From positions 77,451 to 108,455 of the forward strand of contig DEPZ01000051.1 of NCBI GenBank assembly GCA_002359025.1: a stretch of DNA of 31,005 nt. Direction: 5' to 3'. Below the pieces are notes generated by a model. It made no database searches. It saw nothing but the letters and a program-made list of their open reading frames with translations, and had not been told where the DNA came from. Position numbers and translations under genes: made by a program. Of the stretch, positions 1 through 6,606 are shown piece after piece. This stretch comes from Erysipelotrichaceae bacterium UBA3379 (GTDB taxonomy: Bacteria > Bacillota_I > Bacilli_A > Erysipelotrichales > Coprobacillaceae). Positions within the stretch are counted from its first letter, which is position 1. Each line of letters opens with the position of its first letter.

Positions 1-153
1 ATATGTATAAAATTGTTCTTGGGTTAAATTAATACCTTCTAAAAATTCTTTTCCATTAATTGTAAAAGGCATAGGTAAAACAAATATACCTAATTTTTTA
101 GCTTCATCTAAAGTGATTCCACTATTACTGTCTGTCATTATAGCAACTTTCAT
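1..153 (-). CDS. DegV family protein, N-terminal part (gene runs off the window)
   Basis: Reading leftward from an ATG at 153-151 there is an open frame of 51 codons to the window edge. It begins MKVAIMTDSNSGI and continues through a VLPMPF segment and a GKEF segment. The start MKVAIMTDS followed by a conserved Ser/Gly stretch is typical of DegV/EDD-fold proteins, which bind fatty acids in the cytoplasm and, as FakB-type partners of a FakA kinase, can present them for phosphorylation. The start is supported by a GGAGAA ribosome binding site at about 161-166. Only about one sixth of a normal DegV protein (about 280 residues) is visible, so the lipid-binding residues cannot be checked and the exact subfamily is unknown. 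Confidence 0.8.
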   Translation of the reverse strand, partial: MKVAIMTDSNSGITLDEAKKLGIFVLPMPFTINGKEFLEGINLTQEQFYTY

Positions 154-374
154 AATTCTTCTCCTTGTCTTGATATAGTACAGTATTTCTAAAGACTTTC
201 CTACAATTGAGGTAAAGATTATCCTCGATATCATCTAAAGCCTTTTTATGTTTTTATTATATTTGCATATAAAAAAGAAATCATGGGACATAAAAAATAA
301 TCGTGTCAAAAAACGTAACATAGTGATAAATTTGTCTAAATGAGAAATAGGATAGAGGTGTAGTTTGTATTTGC

Positions 375-402
375 TTGATAATCATTTACAGCATGATATA
401 AT
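375..402 (+). promoter_or_regulatory. Promoter of the acetyltransferase/phosphatase pair
   Basis: TTGATA (375-380) and TATAAT (397-402) are separated by 16 bp, a near-consensus vegetative promoter. It lies just upstream of the AAAGGGGG ribosome binding site and ATG of the next gene. The rest of the 154-425 gap between the divergent genes shows no further gene. Confidence 0.7.
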
Positions 403-425
403 TTGTAGATGAAAGGGGGCTGTTT

Positions 426-1109
426 ATGATAGATCAAATAGATATCTTAGAAACGATAAAGCATAGGGAATGTCATATTATATATCATAAAAATCATGAT
501 TATATTGTTCATGATATAGAAAGTGGAGCATTATTGGTGGATATGAAAGATATAGAATTATTTAAAACGCTATGTAATAAATATCATCTTCAACATTATT
601 CTTTATATCATTTAAGACAAAAAGAAATCGTTGATTATTTGAATCAAACATATCATAAAAAAATAATCATGACTTGTTTTCTAGCTATGTATACAGGACA
701 GAGCATTGATATTTCTTATCCTCAAGGTGTAGATATTCGCCTTTTAGATGATTCTTATATACAACAAGTCTTTGATCACTATCAAATAGATATTGGCTAT
801 CAGTATATAGAGGAGAGAATATCTAAACAATGTATGTGGGGTATATTTGAAAATGATGTGTTGGCAGGCTTTATTGGTATACATAATGAAGGAAGTATGG
901 GGATGTTAGAGGTTATAGAAGACTATCGTAGAAAAGGGTATGGATATTTATTGGAAGCTTTTTTAATAAATATGTATATAGAAAATGGAAAAGTTCCTTA
1001 TTTAGAAGTAGAAGAGAATAATAATATTTCTCTTGCTTTACAAAGAAAATTAGGATTTGTGATTTCTAAAAATAAGAGTTATTGGATGGAGGGTTCTTAT
1101 GTTTTGTGA
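426..1109 (+). CDS. GNAT family N-acetyltransferase
   Basis: A 227-residue cytoplasmic protein with a GNAT fold in its C-terminal half. A beta strand (WGIFENDVLAGFIGIH, about 138-153) is followed by the acetyl-CoA pyrophosphate-binding loop RRKGYG at 168-173 and then by LEVEENNNISLALQRKLGF, the usual last GNAT helix and strand. The N-terminal 100 residues are a poorly conserved extension that probably forms part of the substrate site. The start has an AAAGGGGG ribosome binding site and a clear promoter upstream. The last 11 nt overlap the next gene, so the two are probably translated together. The acceptor substrate cannot be read from the sequence. Confidence 0.8.
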   Translation: MIDQIDILETIKHRECHIIYHKNHDYIVHDIESGALLVDMKDIELFKTLCNKYHLQHYSLYHLRQKEIVDYLNQTYHKKIIMTCFLAMYTGQSIDISYPQGVDIRLLDDSYIQQVFDHYQIDIGYQYIEERISKQCMWGIFENDVLAGFIGIHNEGSMGMLEVIEDYRRKGYGYLLEAFLINMYIENGKVPYLEVEENNNISLALQRKLGFVISKNKSYWMEGSYVL

Positions 1110-1923
1110 TTATCATACACATACTGAATTTAGTGATGATTCTACATATATCATGGAAGATTGTGTCAGAGATGCTATTAAGATAGGGATGAAAGAAATA
1201 TGTTTTACTGATCATGTGGATTATGGTATTAAATATGATGTGGATGAATTAAAGACATTAACGAAAAAAGAGTTGAATGTTGATTATAATAGATATTTTC
1301 AAGAGATAGAAAGATTACAAGAGAAATATAAAAATCAGATGACTATTAAAAAAGGATTAGAATTTGGGATTCAATATCATACTATAGAAAAATATCAATC
1401 TTTATTTCATAGATATGCATTAGACTTTGTTATTTTATCTATTCATCAAGTTGATGATAAGGAATTCTGGACATATGAATTCCAAAAAGGGAAAACAGAA
1501 AAAGAATATTATCAAGCATATTTTGATGAAATGTATAAAGTTGTACAGAATTATCATGATTATAGTGTATTAGGTCATATGGATATGTTAAAGAGATATG
1601 ATGATAAAGATGGTTATGATGTCTTTTATAACCATAAAGATATCATTACAAAGATATTAGAATATGTTATTAAAGATGGAAAGGGAATTGAATTAAATAC
1701 TTCATTTATACGCTATGGACTAGATGACTCTATGCCATCTCAAGACATATTAAAGCTATATTTAGAACTTGGTGGAAAAATTTTAACTATTGGAAGTGAT
1801 TCCCATTCTAAAACACATTTATGTCATTCACATATTGAAGAATTAAAAGAAATGTTAAAAGAAATAGGGTTTAAATATTATTGTACTTTTGAAAATATGA
1901 AGCCTATATATCATAAGTTATGA
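1099..1923 (+). CDS. PHP-domain phosphatase, histidinol-phosphatase (HisJ/HisK) family
   Basis: A 274-residue protein with the full metal-binding signature of the PHP fold: HTH at 6-8, TDH at 37-39, Glu88, His116 in SIHQ, His160 in LGHMD, and the final GSDSH (Asp234, His236). Family members hydrolyse L-histidinol phosphate to L-histidinol using a multinuclear metal centre in the cytoplasm. No other histidine-biosynthesis gene is nearby, so the true substrate may be a different phosphoester. The ATG overlaps the end of the acetyltransferase gene by 11 nt and has a GGAGGG ribosome binding site at 1088-1093 inside that gene, indicating one operon. Confidence 0.82.
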   Translation: MFCDYHTHTEFSDDSTYIMEDCVRDAIKIGMKEICFTDHVDYGIKYDVDELKTLTKKELNVDYNRYFQEIERLQEKYKNQMTIKKGLEFGIQYHTIEKYQSLFHRYALDFVILSIHQVDDKEFWTYEFQKGKTEKEYYQAYFDEMYKVVQNYHDYSVLGHMDMLKRYDDKDGYDVFYNHKDIITKILEYVIKDGKGIELNTSFIRYGLDDSMPSQDILKLYLELGGKILTIGSDSHSKTHLCHSHIEELKEMLKEIGFKYYCTFENMKPIYHKL

Positions 1924-2072
1924 TAAAAAGAGAGTAAGTTATTTAATACTGATTTGAAGAATGGAAAAGTATGAATATAGGATATCAAGCAATTTTATAA
2001 TGGAGTGAAACAAAGACAACTCACTGTTTATTTACAAGAAATGATTATTATAATTCAAATAGAATAGTATAT

Positions 2073-2108
2073 AAAAAGGTTTGATGCTATATACAATCAA
2101 ACCTTTTT
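2073..2108. terminator. Bidirectional terminator
   Basis: A 13-bp perfect stem (2073-2085 with 2096-2108; left arm AAAAAGGTTTGAT) around a 10-nt loop, with an A-run on the left and a T-run on the right. It can end both the rightward phosphatase transcript and the leftward membrane-protein operon, whose stop codon is 5 nt away. The stretch 1924-2072 shows no gene. Confidence 0.8.
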
Positions 2109-2113
2109 ATATA

Positions 2114-2491
2114 CTAATGATTCATTCCAATAAACATACCTAGTATAAATGGGATAAGCCATATTGCCCATACAATAATACTGAATTTATGGAATACATG
2201 TTTTGCTTTATGATCATTTTTTATTAATATAACAGTTGCCCAAATCGCATGAAATGCCATTAATAATAAGGCAATGAAACCTGTGATTCCGTGAAGATTG
2301 AAATGAAAAGCAGTACCAGATATTTTAGACATAATTGTTGTTCCGGTGGTATCAAATATAAACCCGCACCAGAAAATAATAGCATGCCATTTTAATAATA
2401 GCCCTGTTTTCTTTTCAGAAAAGACACCAATTGTATAAAATGTTAATGCCAGTGTCATGCAAATAATCGCAAGAATAAGTAAATGTGACAT
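2114..2491 (-). CDS. HsmA-family integral membrane protein
   Basis: A 125-residue protein that is almost entirely membrane: four hydrophobic helices at about 3-23, 34-56, 67-91 and 102-121, ending in a short polar tail. Conserved-looking histidines sit in or near the helices (KWHAIIFW, HFNLHGITG, MAFHAIWA). The pattern matches the small TIGR03987/HsmA-type family. In Clostridioides difficile HsmA is a haem-binding membrane protein that helps against oxidative stress, and the His residues would fit haem ligation here, but that is inference. It is the last gene of a three-gene leftward operon, 9 nt after the DUF2871 gene, and is followed by a strong terminator. Confidence 0.65.
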   Translation of the reverse strand: MSHLLILAIICMTLALTFYTIGVFSEKKTGLLLKWHAIIFWCGFIFDTTGTTIMSKISGTAFHFNLHGITGFIALLLMAFHAIWATVILIKNDHKAKHVFHKFSIIVWAIWLIPFILGMFIGMNH

Positions 2492-2500
2492 AAATTCCTC

Positions 2501-2914
2501 CTAATCCAATAAAGCTTTCTTTAAAGCAATAAATAATAGGATAAATGCAATAAGAATAAGGATATGAGATAAACCAGCTATACCTGATATCATAGCACTC
2601 ATACTATGAGTCAATTGAATACCCATCACTTGGATAACACCTCTTATTAGCATCATAATGACCATAAATGGTAAAGCAATGCTATAGAGTATAGTGAAAT
2701 AATGGAATTGTTTGTTTTCTTCTAGTTTTGTAACTTTACAAGCAAGTGTTAAAAAGAGAAATAAAAACATTCCTAGAACAAGTAAATGAGTATGTATACC
2801 TTTTAACATAGTTATTCCTGTATATTGGTGAAACTTTGTAAATTCTCTATAAAAGACTCCACCAATCATCGCAAGTATAAAATAGAATATTGATAAATTA
2901 AACATTTTCTTCAT
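2501..2914 (-). CDS. DUF2871 family membrane protein
   Basis: A 137-residue protein with four predicted membrane helices (about 6-22, 42-60, 72-92 and 105-130). The motifs GGVFYREFTKF and GIHTHLLVLGMFLFL are characteristic of the DUF2871 family as I remember it. The function of the family is unknown. The paired histidines (HTHLLVLG) at the membrane boundary resemble those of haem- or metal-binding membrane proteins. The gene overlaps the end of the preceding membrane-protein gene by 17 nt and precedes the HsmA-family gene by 9 nt, so all three are very probably one transcript controlled by the adjacent TetR-type regulator. Confidence 0.7.
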   Translation of the reverse strand: MKKMFNLSIFYFILAMIGGVFYREFTKFHQYTGITMLKGIHTHLLVLGMFLFLFLTLACKVTKLEENKQFHYFTILYSIALPFMVIMMLIRGVIQVMGIQLTHSMSAMISGIAGLSHILILIAFILLFIALKKALLD

Positions 2915-3341
2915 GACTGTAACCTCCTAAAAATTTATATTTTATAAAATTGATACCAAACAATACACCAGCTAAAAATAAAGCAAAACCTAAGCCAGTA
3001 TAAAATACAGCAATAAATCTATCTGGCATGAGATGAAATGATCTTATTGTTATTCCTAAAGTCATCATCACTGCCATAATTATAAATGATTTGATATCAA
3101 AGAATTTTAAAAAGAATTGTTGTTCTGTTTGATAAGAATGAATTCTATGTGTATGTTTCTTTGTCAGTTTATAGAAAACCATAAACCAAAAGAATACAAA
3201 AACCAAAGATGATAAGATATAATTTATAAAAGTGGTGTAACTAAGATATGTCACAATACCAATATGTAAAATATTTATTCCTGCAATAAGCCATACAATA
3301 CTTGCAAGTAATAATAAATTATATTTTTTAACCTTTAACAT
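2898..3341 (-). CDS. Small four-helix membrane protein of unknown function
   Basis: A 147-residue membrane protein with helices at about 9-28, 34-56, 81-100 and 108-132. There is a basic, His-containing cytoplasmic loop (KKHTHRIHSY) in the middle and the motif GITIRSFHLMPDRF before the last helix. I do not recognise a named family. The frame stays open to 3377, but the ATG at 3341 is the better start: GGAGG lies 6 nt upstream of it, whereas the longer start at 3377 falls inside the palindrome bound by the presumed regulator. It is the first gene of the operon with DUF2871 and HsmA-family genes and probably works with them in the membrane. Confidence 0.65.
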   Translation of the reverse strand: MLKVKKYNLLLLASIVWLIAGINILHIGIVTYLSYTTFINYILSSLVFVFFWFMVFYKLTKKHTHRIHSYQTEQQFFLKFFDIKSFIIMAVMMTLGITIRSFHLMPDRFIAVFYTGLGFALFLAGVLFGINFIKYKFLGGYSHEENV

Positions 3342-3363
3342 ATTTAACCTCCATTTTCGAATG

Positions 3364-3376
3364 TGAACATTGTTCA
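3364..3376. promoter_or_regulatory. Operator 2: palindrome upstream of the membrane-protein operon
   Basis: TGAACATTGTTCA is a perfect 13-bp palindrome located 22 nt upstream of the ATG at 3341. The same 13 bases occur once more in this window, in the promoter of the adjacent TetR-type gene. A TAAAAT element (complement of 3376-3381) overlapping it is a possible -10. This is the expected arrangement for an operon repressed by its neighbouring regulator. Confidence 0.7.
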
Positions 3377-3388
3377 TTTTAGTTCATA

Positions 3389-3416
3389 TATTAACCCACC
3401 TTATAGTGGGTTAATA
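3389..3416 (-). terminator. Hairpin overlapping the end of the regulator gene
   Basis: An 11-bp perfect stem (3389-3399 with 3406-3416, core TTAACCCAC/GTGGGTTAA) with a 6-nt loop includes the regulator's stop codon (3411-3413). There is no long T-run after it in the leftward direction, so it may be a weak terminator or a stabilising hairpin between the regulator and the membrane operon. Confidence 0.5.
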
Positions 3417-3968
3417 TAAATATCTTTTGACAATTTCTAATATACCTTGATAATCATAATGACAGTTCATGATAGAGGAAATAAAAAGTTCAAAGATATA
3501 TTCAACAAATAGAGTTTCACTTAAATTTTCATGAAATGCATCTTCTCTAATATGATGATCATTCTTTAATACTATTAATAGTTGATCTTTTAAATGTTGG
3601 AAGTAATGATTCATCATTTTTTGCCCTATAACTTTATTTTGGGAAGCTAATGATACTGCATGTTTTGATAAGAATTCAGGATATTTCATACTTCCTTTTT
3701 TGATGCTTTCAAAAAGCCAAGTGAGACATTCTATAAAATCTGTAAAAATAAATGTTTGATTGGACATATGAAATATATCTTTCCATATGCTTTCTATCGT
3801 TGCACATATTAAATCGGTTTTTGAAGGGAAATAGTTGTATACTGCACCAACGGAAACCTGACATTTTAAAGCAACAGATCGCATATTGATTGAACTGATT
3901 CCATTTTCTTGTACCATTGCTTGACATGTTTTTATAATGTCTTCTTTTGATGTTATTGGCTTATTCAA
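3411..3968 (-). CDS. TetR family transcriptional regulator
   Basis: A 185-residue regulator with an N-terminal TetR-type helix-turn-helix (SINMRSVALKCQVSVGAVYNYFPSKTDLI, about residues 27-56) and an alpha-helical ligand-binding C-terminal domain. I choose the TTG at 3968-3966 as the start because GGAGG (3976-3980) is 7 nt upstream. The longer reading from an ATG at 3992 starts inside the operator and before that ribosome site. It lies upstream of, and in the same direction as, three small membrane-protein genes. Identical palindromes at its own promoter and in front of those genes suggest that it represses both. The ligand is unknown; haem or a membrane-active compound would fit the HsmA neighbour (inference). 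Confidence 0.85.
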   Translation of the reverse strand: MNKPITSKEDIIKTCQAMVQENGISSINMRSVALKCQVSVGAVYNYFPSKTDLICATIESIWKDIFHMSNQTFIFTDFIECLTWLFESIKKGSMKYPEFLSKHAVSLASQNKVIGQKMMNHYFQHLKDQLLIVLKNDHHIREDAFHENLSETLFVEYIFELFISSIMNCHYDYQGILEIVKRYLY

Positions 3969-3983
3969 ATCAATCCCTCCTAA

Positions 3984-4000
3984 CATGAACATTGTTCATG
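3984..4000. promoter_or_regulatory. Operator 1: palindrome at the regulator promoter
   Basis: CATGAACATTGTTCATG is a perfect 17-bp palindrome whose 13-bp core is identical to the site at 3364-3376. It starts 5 bp downstream of the -10 box of the regulator's promoter, so bound protein would cover the transcription start. This is the usual arrangement for TetR autorepression. Confidence 0.75.
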
Positions 4001-4005
4001 TAGAG

Positions 4006-4032
4006 TTTATACATTCACTATTTATTTGTCAA
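4006..4032 (-). promoter_or_regulatory. Promoter of the TetR-type regulator
   Basis: Read leftward, TTGACA (complement of 4027-4032) and TATAAA (complement of 4006-4011) are separated by 15 bp. The -35 is perfect and the spacing slightly short. Operator 1 follows immediately. Confidence 0.65.
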
Positions 4033-4044
4033 TGATTATGCATT

Positions 4045-4070
4045 AAAAAAGCTATCTGTAAAAAGATAGC
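4045..4070 (-). terminator. Terminator of the queuine-salvage transcript
   Basis: Leftward, GCTATCT, a 6-nt loop, then AGATAGC (4070-4051) is followed by six T residues (complement of 4045-4050). This is a classical rho-independent terminator, 2 nt after the stop codon of the radical SAM gene. Confidence 0.8.
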
Positions 4071-4071
4071 A

Positions 4072-4761
4072 TTAATCACCAACTCCAAAGTCTGTAGGAT
4101 CAATAAGAAAGTCATAACGTGGATCATCTTGTAGATAACCATATTCTTGTACAAACCAATGAACAAGTGCATCATTACGTTTAATGGGTGTTGAATTGTT
4201 ACGGTAGATATTGATTGTTCCAAGTTGAAAATGTTCTTGGAGTATGTCCATATCTTTTTTGATCATATCTTTTGTTTGTCCTTGTATTCCTACCATTAAA
4301 CATGGAGAGTCTATATATTGTTTGAGTTGTTCTAGAGATGTATATGTTACACATTTATTTAATACATCATTTCTAAAGTGATTATCAAATGTTTCAATAC
4401 CTGATTTGATAATGACTTTTATACCAAAGAAATCTTTGATTTCTTGTATACGTTTATGATAAATCCAATGACATTCAACAAATAATGTATGGATGTTTTT
4501 TTCTTGGATAATTGTTTTGATTTGTTGGAGTGTTTGACTAGGAAGTTCAAAGATACTTGCAGAATCAATGACTTCTAAGACACCATATTCTCCTGTGACT
4601 TGTTTTAAGACTTCATTATTGATAGAAAGCATTTCATCTAAGCATGTTGTATTGTCTTCAATATAGTCACAAAAGGCACATTTTGACCATGCACAAGGTC
4701 TTGCTTTTAATAATACGATTTCTCGTTTGATTTTATCTTTAATGTGGCTGTATCTTTCCAT
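4072..4761 (-). CDS. queL: Small radical SAM protein, probable queuine lyase (QueL-like)
   Basis: A 229-residue cytoplasmic protein with an iron-sulfur site RPCAWSKCAFCDY: Cys23, Cys28 and Cys31, spaced Cx4Cx2C rather than the usual Cx3Cx2C of radical SAM enzymes. QueL of clostridia and related gut bacteria is a radical SAM enzyme that cleaves queuine to give preQ1, which tRNA-guanine transglycosylase can then insert. The assignment rests on the small size, the FCDY cluster and the pairing with an ECF S component behind a preQ1 riboswitch. I prefer the ATG at 4761, which has GGGGG five bases upstream, over the one at 4773. With that start it still overlaps the transporter gene by 55 nt. Another radical SAM function cannot be excluded. 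Confidence 0.6.
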   Translation of the reverse strand: MERYSHIKDKIKREIVLLKARPCAWSKCAFCDYIEDNTTCLDEMLSINNEVLKQVTGEYGVLEVIDSASIFELPSQTLQQIKTIIQEKNIHTLFVECHWIYHKRIQEIKDFFGIKVIIKSGIETFDNHFRNDVLNKCVTYTSLEQLKQYIDSPCLMVGIQGQTKDMIKKDMDILQEHFQLGTINIYRNNSTPIKRNDALVHWFVQEYGYLQDDPRYDFLIDPTDFGVGD

Positions 4762-5306
4762 GCTATCCCCCATTTCTCATATAATTGTCCTCTTTCAATA
4801 ATAAGACTTACAATATAAACAGCAAGCAGTTTATCTAAGTAATCTGTCATGACTTGTACGATAAATACACTTGTTATTAAGTTTAATCCAATATTATGAA
4901 GAAACTGTATAATAAATGTACTGCTTCCAGATGTGATTCCTCCAAATAGAAAAGCCGTAACGACTGCACTAAGAAGTGATGTAGGAACTGCTACAAGTAA
5001 ACTTCCTATAGGCATTCTTATACCTTTTAACCATTTGGTATGGAACAGGATTCCTGCAAAGAAACCTGTTGTTAATTGAACAGGAGCATAATAAAAAGAA
5101 TAGACATCAAAAGTCATACCACTTGTCAAACTTCCTAAGACTCCTGTCATCATGGCATATTTTGGTCCTAATAATCCTGCAACCAAGATTGTTCCTATAG
5201 AATCCATATAAAATGGAATAGAAAATGTCATAGCAATCATTGCGCCTATAACATTAAGCAGGATTCCCATAGCCATCATCATGAGAATTCTTGTTTTCTT
5301 TTTCAT
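4707..5306 (-). CDS. ECF transporter S component, probably for a queuosine precursor
   Basis: A 199-residue integral membrane protein with about six helices. It has the GLLGPKYAMMTGVLGSLTSG and FYYAPVQLTTGFFAGILF segments seen in S components of energy-coupling factor transporters of the CD3073 type. Such proteins bind a vitamin or base and rely on a shared EcfA/EcfT module encoded elsewhere. The preQ1-I riboswitch directly upstream makes queuine, preQ1 or another 7-deazaguanine the probable substrate. The ATG at 5306 has AAGGA seven bases upstream. The C-terminal tail after about residue 170 (ERGQLYEKWGIAWKD and onward) is polar and runs 55-67 nt into the next gene, which is unusual and may be a recent extension. 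Confidence 0.75.
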   Translation of the reverse strand: MKKKTRILMMMAMGILLNVIGAMIAMTFSIPFYMDSIGTILVAGLLGPKYAMMTGVLGSLTSGMTFDVYSFYYAPVQLTTGFFAGILFHTKWLKGIRMPIGSLLVAVPTSLLSAVVTAFLFGGITSGSSTFIIQFLHNIGLNLITSVFIVQVMTDYLDKLLAVYIVSLIIERGQLYEKWGIAWKDTATLKIKSNEKSYY

Positions 5307-5357
5307 ATTTCATTTTCCTTTCTTCTAAATAACAGTTAGAAGCCAGATGTCTTGCAT

Positions 5358-5396
5358 CCTTAGTTTTTTATACTGGGTTTGCTTCTCGAACCAGTT
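5358..5396 (-). promoter_or_regulatory. preQ1-I riboswitch aptamer
   Basis: On the lower strand ACTGG (5395-5391) pairs with CCAGT (5376-5372) to form P1 around the loop TTCGAGAAGCAAAC. It is followed by the A-rich tail TATAAAAAACTAAGG, whose end folds back into the loop as the pseudoknot. This is very close to the well-known Bacillus preQ1-I aptamer, including the tail ATAAAAAACTAA. It lies about 50 nt upstream of the transporter start. Downstream, a short stem (CTTCTAA with TTAGAAG, within 5328-5341) abuts the ribosome binding site, so control of translation initiation is plausible, but the expression platform is not certain. Confidence 0.88.
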
Positions 5397-5439
5397 ATTT
5401 ATAGATTATCATAAATAAGTTTTATAGAAAAGAAAGGAA

Positions 5440-5468
5440 TTTACTTTTTTCTATCTTTTATATATAAT
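5440..5468 (+). promoter_or_regulatory. Promoter of the formate/nitrite-family channel gene
   Basis: TTTACT (5440-5445) and a perfect TATAAT (5463-5468) are separated by 17 bp and lie 36 nt upstream of the ATG at 5504. Confidence 0.65.
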
Positions 5469-5503
5469 AAAAAAGATTTTGGATTGATAAAGGAAGAAGG
5501 AAA

Positions 5504-6265
5504 ATGTGTAACGATATAGAATTATTATGCGATCTAGCAAAAGCAAAACATGATATGATGAAACATAAGCCTTTTAAATTCTTTATGAAGGCATTTTTGG
5601 CAGGAGCTTATTTAGGAGTGGCTGCTATACTATCTTATACTTTAGGGGCGTTATTAGTAGATTATGGTCCATTATCTAAAATTGCAGTAGCAGGATCATT
5701 TGGTATAGGACTTGTAGCGATTGTTTTTTTAGGGGCTGAATTGTTTACAGGAAATTGTTTTACAACAATTATGCCTGTATATAAAGGGCAAATGAAGTTT
5801 AGAGATATATTGCCTATGTGGATTGTTTGCTATGTGGGTAATATTGTTGGGATTTCATTTATTTGTTTCTTATTTATTATAAGTGGAGCACAATCAAAGA
5901 TTATGGGGCCTTATCTAGAAAGTTTAGTCACAGCAAAATTAGATTTTCAAATCTTTGAATTGTTTATAAAAGCTATTTTATGTAACTTTATTGTATGTAT
6001 TGCTTCATATTCTGGATCAAAGATAAAAAATGAGACTTCTAAATTGATTATGATTATGGTATTTGTGATGGCTTTTGTATTGCCAGGTTTTGAACACTGT
6101 ATTGCTAATGGGGGTATATTTACAATGGCAATCACACAGTTAGGATCAGCTGTTAATTGGTCAATGTTACCATTACATATGTTGATTTCTACAATTGGGA
6201 ATATTATAGGTGGAAGTGTATTATTGGCTTTACCAGTATTTATTGTTTTTAATGAAAAGAATTAA
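5504..6265 (+). CDS. Formate/nitrite transporter (FNT) family channel
   Basis: A 253-residue membrane protein with six hydrophobic helices and the FNT signature GAELFTGNCFT in the second half-helix. A repeated-half layout and a GFEHCIANGG segment near the fifth helix correspond to the second family motif (EHxxAN). Family members form pentameric channels for formate, nitrite or hydrosulfide in the cytoplasmic membrane. The start has a GGAAGAAGGA ribosome site. It stands alone with its own promoter and terminator. Which anion it carries cannot be decided; no pyruvate-formate lyase, nitrite reductase or sulfite reductase gene is in the window. Confidence 0.85.
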   Translation: MCNDIELLCDLAKAKHDMMKHKPFKFFMKAFLAGAYLGVAAILSYTLGALLVDYGPLSKIAVAGSFGIGLVAIVFLGAELFTGNCFTTIMPVYKGQMKFRDILPMWIVCYVGNIVGISFICFLFIISGAQSKIMGPYLESLVTAKLDFQIFELFIKAILCNFIVCIASYSGSKIKNETSKLIMIMVFVMAFVLPGFEHCIANGGIFTMAITQLGSAVNWSMLPLHMLISTIGNIIGGSVLLALPVFIVFNEKN

Positions 6266-6293
6266 AATGGCACTTGAATAAGGTGCTATTTTT
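6264..6293 (+). terminator. Terminator of the FNT gene
   Basis: AAAATGGCAC (6264-6273) pairs with GTGCTATTTT (6283-6292), including one G-U pair, around a 9-nt loop and runs into a T-run. It starts inside the stop codon. Confidence 0.75.
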
Positions 6294-6540
6294 ATTATAG
6301 ATCTTTCTTTATAACTTTCTAGAAAACCTGTAATATAGATATTTATACTTTATTGTAAATCATAAAAAATCCAATTTATATTGAATGAAACAGCATATTT
6401 TCTACTTTCTATGTGTTTATGATTTATATATGATTCTATTTTATGATGGGAATAAGAGAAGAAAATTTTGAGGATATAAACATAGACAAATACTATTATT
6501 TTTCTATGTTTTTTTCTTTATACAAAAGATATAGTTTTGC
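6294..6540. other. Intergenic stretch with no gene, second terminator-like stem
   Basis: No credible coding frame is seen on either strand. The only clear structure is AAACATAGA (6478-6486) pairing with TCTATGTTT (6503-6511) around a 16-nt loop and followed by a T-rich run (6509-6520). It could act as an additional terminator insulating the ATPase operon. Confidence 0.5.
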
Positions 6541-6569
6541 TTGAAATGTGTTTCAAATAGGAGTAAACT
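6541..6569 (+). promoter_or_regulatory. Promoter of the V/A-type ATPase operon with overlapping inverted repeat
   Basis: TTGAAA (6541-6546) and TAAACT (6564-6569) are 17 bp apart, upstream of the GAGGAGGG ribosome site at 6593-6600. The -35 box is the left arm of a perfect inverted repeat TTGAAATGTGTTTCAA (6541-6556), which could be a repressor site. Confidence 0.6.
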
Positions 6570-6606
6570 ATGGAAGAAATGTAAGGTAAAGTGAGGAGGG
6601 ATTATT

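Noticed and set aside
1971..2072. Possible gene remnant between the phosphatase gene and the terminator
   Set aside because: One frame is open for about 25 codons but has no start codon or recognisable similarity.
3709..3927. 72-codon frame within the TetR-type gene
   Set aside because: It is an alternative-frame shadow of the regulator's coding sequence.
5328..5357. Mini-frame of 10 codons (ATG at 5357) right after the preQ1 aptamer
   Set aside because: The only upstream AAGG touches the ATG and belongs to the aptamer tail, so spacing does not allow normal initiation. Probably chance.
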